The notes beneath the pieces were generated by a model. It searched no databases and was not told where the DNA came from. It was given only the letters and a program-made list of their open reading frames with translations. The translations under genes were made by a program, and so were the position numbers. Source: Anseranas semipalmata (Eukaryota; Chordata; Aves; Anseriformes; Anseranatidae). Taken from it: a DNA stretch of 64,000 nucleotides. Positions 56,936 to 64,000 of this stretch are shown piece by piece; within the stretch, counting starts at the first letter, position 1; every line of letters starts with the position of its first letter. The stretch lies in assembly GCA_013399115.1 (NCBI GenBank), contig VXAA01003915.1:49380-113379 (forward strand), written 5' to 3'.

Positions 56936-57425
56936 TAATGATCCTTCTCCTTGGGCTGCCTTTAGAGCTGACTCCTGAGTCTAGCTGTCCAGCCATCTTC
57001 CTGTAAGTGATCATTTTTTCAAATGTTACATGGTGGTGTAATGTGCGCTTCTGATCCATATCTTCCAGTTGTCATCAGATTGCACTTCATAGCAGCTTCA
57101 AAGCATTTTGCTTTGTAGAAGGGAAAGCATAGTGCATCCAGCTTAGCATAGCTTTTCTACTTGTACAGTTGGAATAGATCCATGCCCAAAAAGAAGGAAC
57201 CATATTCCCTATGAAATTTGTTAGTCCTACTTTCCTGCTAAGGAGTCTTCACAATGGATTTGTTTACTAAACTAGAATTTCCTAAATTTCTGGATGAAAG
57301 ATGAAGAGCATGCAGGGACCCTATGCAGCAGAGTATGGCAGCAGCATTATGGATTGTGTGGTCCCATGACTGTATTAGCAGTCAGTCATGTTGGTATTGT
57401 TTGGTACTACACATGTATAGAGTTG

Positions 57426-57755
57426 TGATAGAATAGCATAGTCCAGTTGGAAGGGACCTACAAAAATCAAGTCCAACTGCCTGACCACTTCAGGGCTAAC
57501 CAAAAGTTAAAGCATGTTCTTGAGGGCATCATCCAAATGCCTCTTAAACACTGACAGATATGGGGCACCAACCAACTCTCTAGGAAGCCTGTTCCAGTGT
57601 TTGACCACCTTCATGGTAAAGAAATTTTTCCAAATATCTAGTCTGAACCTCCCCTAGTGCAGCTCTGTGCTGTTCCCATGCAGCCTATCATTGGTTATGA
57701 GGGAGGAGAGACCAGTACCTCCCTCTCCATTTCCCCTTCTCAGGGGGAAGCTGTT
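57426..57755 (-). mobile_element. CR1 LINE 3'UTR fragment (possible inverted 3' half of the 55860-56935 copy)
   Basis: From left to right it runs backwards through a CR1 3'UTR: GATAGAATAGCATAGTCCAG (eroded terminal octamers), TTGGAAGGGACCTACAAAAA, GAAGCCTGTTCCAGTGTTTG (57585-57604), ACCACCTTCATGGTAAAGAA, CTAGTCTGAACCTCCCCTAG and finally CTCAGGGGGAAGCTGTTAAG (57739-57758). The right edge corresponds to the very end of ORF2 (rc: ACAGCTTCCCCCTGAG), almost exactly where the + strand copy at 55860-56935 stops. Confidence 0.85.
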
Positions 57756-57759
57756 AAGT

Positions 57760-60700
57760 TATCAGTGCCTTGCCAATCCCTGAGTGAAATGCGAGCAGAT
57801 GTGTTCTCTCTGGTCTCTTCATGGGTCTGCAGCTCAGTGGGTGTCACACTGTTGCTTGTCACTTTTGCAGTGCTTGCAAGTGAGCTTGCAGACTCCTCAA
57901 ACAGGGACTGTTCCAGTTAGACTCTCCAAAGGACGGGGCCCTGCTATCACATGGCCATCTCTTGCTCTATTGTTTTTTATTGGTTCATCACCTGTAGGGC
58001 TTCTTTGGATATACATCTGAGACATCAAATTTGGAGGCTTGTATGTGGTTGTACTGCTTTTCTGATGAGTTAGAATTAAAGTAGGGAAGGCACGTAGCAA
58101 TTCCCATCAAGAAAAAGTTTCTGGAGTTCATTAGAGACTTCTGGTTCCAACCTGCCTCCTTTCTGTTCCTCTGCAAGAAGACAAATTAATTATCTCAAAT
58201 GCATAATTATGCAATTAACCCAAGTTTTGGAAAAATAAGTGTCTCATTTTTACTGAAAAATCTTAGGAGAGACTTCCCGCAAACAGATGAACTAGCACAA
58301 TGGGATGGAGGCCCTCCAAGCCTAGACTAGTGGGCAAACATTTGGAGGAAGGCTGGGGAAGGCAACCTCTTCAACCACCACAATTGCAGTTGGAAGAGGA
58401 TATTTTAGCAAGCCTTCAGAATGTTCCCATTTAAAATTGCACTGATATAATTTATACTATAAGTTTTAAAAGCTGCACAAAACTGTACAGGCAGTTATTT
58501 TAATATGAATATCTTAAGTTACCTCGGCTTAAGTTGGTTTGGAATAGTCTTCAGATAAATAGCTCTTTTACAAAAATAAATATCTTTTAGCTGTTTTTCT
58601 TTAACTTTATTTTTTTTTAAGTAAACATCCATACCATAGCAGCAAATATAGATGAACCCTTAGATTAGAGTTCTGCGTGCAAAACCATGTAAAAAAGCAA
58701 GATTAGAAGGGACATCTGCCTCTCTACTTCCTGGTGGAGGTCTTAGTATTACTAATGATACCTGTTTTGTAATGCTGATGATTACAGGAAGTCAACAGTG
58801 GTACATTCAGTGTATGAAAAAAAAAACCAGTGGTATCTAGTGTACAAGTACTGCATCATTATGTGATATGACTCCTTTAACTAGAAGGCTCTTCCTGTTT
58901 CCTATCAGTGTTGTTGTTGTTAAAAGCCCTGTGCATCTTTATTTGAACTCTAGGGTATTGGAAATACCTGGTGAGAGAGGGTTATTTTTCTCAGATTATT
59001 TATTTTCCTTTAAAAGTTTTCATATTGGCTTTTTTACCATAATGTCTGAGGACATTATGGGAGTCTGTTAAGCAATATGATTGATGTGTGTCAGTTGTGA
59101 TCCTTTTTTGTGGCATCTTGTTCGTGGAGAAAATAAATATGCATATGTTCAGAATAACATTTTATTTTGGTGAGCTGTAAAGTAAAAATGTTATTGTTCT
59201 GTGTCCTTCTTGCTGTCTTTGTTAGATAAGTCAAGGATGATGGATGGAAGAATATTTTTGTAGTTTTATTACTCAAGGGGCTTACCCAAGTCTCAGTCTG
59301 CAATGCAGGAGGTCTGGTGGAATGAGCATATGCAGTCCCCAAGGTTAAGCAAAGGAAGAGGCCATTGGCTTGCCCACACTGGGAGGGACACCAAGACTTG
59401 TAGGACACAGGAAACCTGGGAAGGAAGGGAGTTGCTGGGGATGAAGACAGTGAAGTCTCATTGTAGGACACCATCTCCTTGCCAGTCCCTGTGGAAGCAG
59501 AGAGTCTAGAGAGAATGGAGAGCATTAATTTAATATTTAATATCCATCTCCAGAAGGGGGAAGACCCTAGAACAGAACCCTTGGTGATGTGGACTTTGAT
59601 TCTGTCAAGCCTAAGCTGATTTAAGAACTGGCTTCTGTACCTACAGTTCTGGATAGAGCCTCACTGTTTTTGTAGGAGCTGCCTTTTTTATTGTTTGCTC
59701 TTAAAGCCTACCGTTAGTCAGGTAGGCTTTAGGCTGTGTTGAAACACAGAAGCCTTCAATGCAATTATTACCTCCTAACCCATCCGTGAATCTACAGGGA
59801 CCTGGCAATTAGCCCCTGAGACCCAACACCCCTCCAGCTGGCCAGGGAGAACTGCAGATGTGGCTAAGCTTCCCATGGCAAAGCCCAATGGTGTGGTGGC
59901 TGGCAGTGTTGCAACCTGCTCTCTGAAACAAGGAGCAATGCCGTGACTGGGGTTTTCCTTCTCTGGGAAGCCGGAGCGAGGGGCAGGCTCTGCCTGCTGC
60001 GGAGCTGTTGCAGACAAGGTTGTGTGCAGAGGAGAGACCTGAGGTGGTAAGCTGGAGGCTGGACAGGAACCAGAAAACTGTGGTTCAGAGAGGAGTTTGT
60101 TTCTGCTACTGAGTTACACGAATGATCTGTTGTGGAGACAAAACTTCTTGTGCTCCCAAGACAGCTCATCCATTGGAGCCTTGCTGCTGCCACAGCAGGG
60201 CTCCAGTCCTGTGGGGTTTCTCCCAAAGGGGGAGCCCATTTGCCCAGAAACCTTTTATGTTCTTGAGTTAAGCACTGCCAGTGCTCTCTCTGATTTGTTA
60301 CTTAAAGACTCAATAGCTAGTTTGCTGCCAAGTCAAACTTCCCCTCTCCGAGATGCTTCAAAAACATTAGTCTTCGAAAACCTTAGTCTTTTCTTTGTTG
60401 AGAATACTTCTATACTGAATTTTTAACCCAGAACTTTCAGGTTTATCAGTAAAGTGATGGTAATGTGGGCAACGCTCCAACTAAGATTTCAAAAGAAGGA
60501 ATAAATAAATGGTCATACTTCCAGTGCTTGGTATTTAGCAAAGATAGCATTTATGCACTGCAGCTTTTTCTATTTTAAATTTCTCATCTATCCTTTACAA
60601 AATCACTGTAGTAAATCCATTCTTTTTTTAGTCAAAACAGCATCGCTCTTAGCTATGATTTTTTATCCACTGGGTCTCTAGGGTAAGTCTACCAGTGATA

Positions 60701-63700
60701 CTGCAAATAGGCCCTGACACTAAATGCTTCTTTCTGTGTGGCCAGGTCTTCAGAAGCTTGGATAATTACAAACACTATTTATTCTCCTTCCTTCTACAAG
60801 AGTGGAGGGGGGGAAAACCCAGACCCTTGAGGTTTTAGAAATTCAGTCCTTCAGCAGATAAAGCTTTCTTCTTGAACCACTCGTGCAACACAAGCGGTTC
60901 CTTCATCCCAGTCTGAAGGTGGTTTAAAACTGCTCTGCTGATTTTTGTCAGTGAATGCAGTATTACTGTCTCAAAGACTTTGCAGTAGAGATCCCTAATA
61001 AAACTGATTCACCTTCTTCTCAGTTTCTGTAACTTTTTATTCTACACCTCTTGACCTAGGGAAAAGAATATCCCTTCAGAAATTATTTATAGGTCATTAT
61101 CCATGACTATTCAACATAGGGAATTTAATAGTCTTACCTGCAACCTGCTAGGTTTTCCAGAAAGCAGAGGTTTCCCCTTGCTTCTGAGCTAGTTCACGTA
61201 AGGGAGAGAAGTCAAATAACCCTGCCTGAGGTTTCAATTCTAGAGGTTCAGAAAGGGGATATATCTGTGTTGTAGAGGAAAAGAAGGAGATACTTTTGCC
61301 CAGTTCATCTGGGCCATCAAAACACCTGTGTTTACTCTTAGTTCCTCTTTCCAGCATGTGCTGTTCTTTCTTTTCTCAAGGCACACAGCTGCCATGGTCC
61401 AGGACTTTTAATCCAAGTTGTCCCTGTTAGGAAAGAGACATTTCCCTTCTTCTGCCATAAGCACAGCCTGTTTGTATCTCTTACACCAATGCTAAGTTTA
61501 CTGAAGGTGCTGGGAGGTTTGCAGCCCATGCACACCAGGGTGCTGCATGCTTGTCCTCTGCTGAATTGTTCTGAATGGAGCTGTTCCTGTGCATGCTATC
61601 CGGTCTGTTATAGGGAGTTTCCCAAACCAAATTGGACATTCCTATTTGGAGAAATGTTCTTCTGCAGAGTTAAATCCAGTCAGCATACTTTGAATAATGC
61701 AGGCTGCACCATAAAATACGGTGTGATTTGTGGTGCCATCCTCACAGCAGAGCTAACAGGAAGGTACGGCACTGCCTGAGCTTCTCCAGCACAAAGCTTG
61801 GTATCTCTACTTAAGCTGCTGTTGGGAGTGGTTTTAAGCTGCACAGAGGCAGCTGAAGTGCAGGCACATGTTCTCTTCTCCTAGGTCTGCTGAGAGGGAG
61901 AGAGCAGATAAGTGCAACTTATTCTTAAACTGTCACAGCCCAATTTGCCATAGTTTATATTTCAGTGCTGCAGGATTGCTGGGAAGATACTCTAGGACAG
62001 ATTAACAGTTTTTGAAACAGTTTAAAAGAAAAAGACTTGCTTCTACAGGCAGATTTTAAGGGTGAAAAACATTCTTGAGAAGTTACTATCATTCTAAAAT
62101 TAGACCCAAACCCGAGTAATAGTTTAGAATGGAGAAAAGCGAAAGCAATCCTCAATATTTAACAGGGTGGCAACTAGGGAACAGCAAGAACGAGAGGAAA
62201 TTATTGCATTTACAAATAAATTTTCTTGACTGTGTGCAGCAATATGGACTGTGGCCCAATATGATGTGAGGACAAATAGCTGCAGGAATAGGTAATTGGG
62301 GAGAGATACTTACTGTGCATGGCAGTGCTTTCTGCACCTTCTGCTTACCATTATGGAAAAATTGTTTGCCCAAGGCACTTGGAGCCTGCTGGTCTCTTGC
62401 TTTGGCTGTGCTGTACTCCAGACTGTCTGGTAGCTATGGCATAACGCATTCAAGGAACAAAAGCAGAATTACTTGATTAACAACCTGAATAACTCACCCT
62501 AAAATATGATGTGTTTTCTGTTGCTTTGGATTTTAGCAGCTGAAAGTTATGCTTTGGTTCAGTCAGCAGTTGTGGCCTAGATGGGAGAAACACTGGATGA
62601 AATTTCAGTGGCTTGTGATTTGTAAAGTTATGGTCCTTCTCAGTTTAAAGTCTGTTAGTCTAGTTGCTTTAAAATATTTTTTTTTCCCAGCAAACTGGTG
62701 GCATCTCTTTGAATTCAATGTGTAATGCAGATTAATGAAAAATGATGTGTTTGCATTCAGCTGAAAATGGAGATGAAATGTCATCTTGTAACGTTTTCAC
62801 CTACACCTGAAAAACACTACCATGAGGTTCTACTTTTAGGTAACATTTGTCATAGGCATATATTTCCTATTATTTGTATTATATGTCTGTATAGGAACAT
62901 TGTGTAGACCGTAACCCTCCTCTCTAATAGTTTGCATGAAAACTTTCATATTAATGCTGTTGTCATCTCAACTTGAACAGAGATCCTCCTGTTTCCGAAA
63001 TTCTGAAGTCAAGTTCTGGAGTAATATTGATCTTTTGTTTTTTCCTTTAAAAAAAAAAAAATGTGGTATCTGAATGAAGAGGTGTTTCTTGCTCATGTTG
63101 GAGCTGCTTCTGGGCTCTCTCAGCTTCCCTTGCTGCCTTTGCCTCACCACATGAATTCCAGGTCGATGAGCCGCCGCAGTTTCCTTCTGCAATGTGTGTA
63201 GGAACATCCACATTGCCGTGCTGTGGCTGTCCCTTCAAGCTGTATCTTTGCTGCCGGCTTCTGGGGGGTGTGTGGATAGCAACTGCCCTGCTGCTGCCAC
63301 CTGAGTCGGTGGGACTGTGCCTGGTGCCGGGGGTCGCATCGGGTTCCAGCTGCAGGAGCTCAGATGTGTTACTCCACAACATGGCTTTATGTGGACTCAC
63401 TGTGTTCACAGAAGTGACCGGCCCAAGGGATGCTGGAGTACCTCATATGCAATTAAAACATCAGCAGTGCTTTTCATCCTGAGCTTCTTTTAGCAAAGCA
63501 AAAAGAGAACGCAGTTACAAGACAAAAATGTAGAAAGAACACTGCTTTAAGTGCTGCAGAAATTCATTTCTGCAGGCTTTTCTGGAGCTGTACCCATTTC
63601 CTGTGCTAGCTGCCCCAGTGAAGTGCTGTTTGCCTGCAACCTGCCCCCAGAGGTGGTTCAGGTCTGTGCTGCTCTCGCCAGTTAGGCTTGTGGATTGCAA

Positions 63701-64000
63701 GGGTGCCATTTGCACAAAGAAATCCTCACAGCAGCTGTAACAATCCCCACCCTGCTTCCTACCACCCATTGATTAAAGGAAATGTCCAATGGCAGCTTTA
63801 TAGATCTGGACCATGTCACCTGCTCCTTCCCTGGTCTGTTGCTCCTCTGACCACTGGTGGTGCTCCCAAGCGCAGCTTTCATCTGCTGGCCAAAATTCCC
63901 TATTGTGGACTTTGGCTGCAGCATTTAATCTCACCCTTGCCAGGGACGAGGCTCACTGGAGCAGCTGCCATGCACAGGTAGATGCTGGCTTTGTTGTGTA
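57760..64000 (+). other. SHANK3: SHANK3 intron, distal part to window end, no supported gene
   Basis: Mostly AT-rich (58180-59120, 60440-61100, 62400-63060), with GC-richer patches at 59780-60240 and 63070-63360. A 13-base poly-A lies at 63049-63061. I searched for the next ankyrin exon of SHANK3 (a start like CPLSLAAQLD after AG) and did not see it. No other gene, LTR or structured RNA is recognisable. Confidence 0.6.

Noticed and set aside
55860..57755. Twin-priming (5' inversion) as the origin of the CR1 pair
   Set aside because: In a minus-oriented element the inverted 5' piece would lie to the right of the 3'UTR piece. Here it lies to the left with ~490 bp of other DNA between, so a later local inversion fits better.
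50732..64000. A fourth SHANK3 exon (next ankyrin repeat)
   Set aside because: No AG-preceded sequence translating to a CPLSLAAQLD-like start was seen in any + frame. The exon is presumed beyond the window.
1..64000. Endogenous retrovirus, LTR pair, tRNA, rRNA or CRISPR array
   Set aside because: No paired long terminal repeats, gag/pol/env-like frames, tRNA cloverleaf or regularly spaced repeats were recognised. The only reverse-transcriptase sequences are CR1 LINE type (FADD box, LDFSKAF, GVPQG).

Overview
This window is non-coding-rich vertebrate genomic DNA, almost certainly from a bird. Two things show this. Chicken-repeat-1 (CR1) LINE copies of several ages are scattered through it, some ending in the CR1 3' octamer repeats (ATTCTGTG/ATTCTATG type). 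The only confident genes pieces are short exons with GT-AG splice sites separated by introns of kilobases. I see no bacterial or viral gene organisation, operon, CRISPR array, rRNA or tRNA. The species within birds cannot be told from the sequence alone.

The host gene is SHANK3, on the + strand. Three consecutive coding exons are present: 34061-34264 (68 codons), 38054-38125 (24 codons) and 50215-50323 (36 codons plus one base). Joined, they cover residues equivalent to about 22-149 of the human protein as I recall its numbering: most of the SPN (Ras-association-like) domain, the linker, and the start of ankyrin repeat 1. The first ~21 residues must lie upstream of the window, probably in the CpG-rich DNA whose edge forms the first ~150 bases. 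The next ankyrin exon is not visible, so it should lie beyond 64000. The window is therefore one incomplete 5' intron (at least 34 kb), two complete introns (3,789 and 12,089 bp), and the start of a fourth (at least 13.7 kb).

Region by region: 1-10 kb is GC-rich, G-skewed intron next to the CpG island. From 10 to 19.7 kb the intron becomes AT-rich and carries traces of very old sauropsid repeats. At 19.7-19.94 kb there is a CR1 tail and a 40-base poly-T tract with one undetermined base. From 23.7 to 28.4 kb there is a cluster of CR1 fragments in both orientations. From 34 to 38.1 kb two exons flank an intron whose second half is an ancient CR1, itself interrupted by a younger CR1 tail. From 38.1 to 50.2 kb there is a long intron with one old palindromic repeat. 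From 50.3 to 64 kb the intron carries at least five CR1 pieces. Two of these look like halves of one element separated by a local inversion.

I found no new biological system. The points most worth checking are the inversion-split CR1 at 55.86-57.76 kb, the ancient CR1 that runs almost to a SHANK3 splice acceptor, the AT/GT microsatellite 27 bp after a SHANK3 splice donor, and a few unassigned coding-like intronic blocks.
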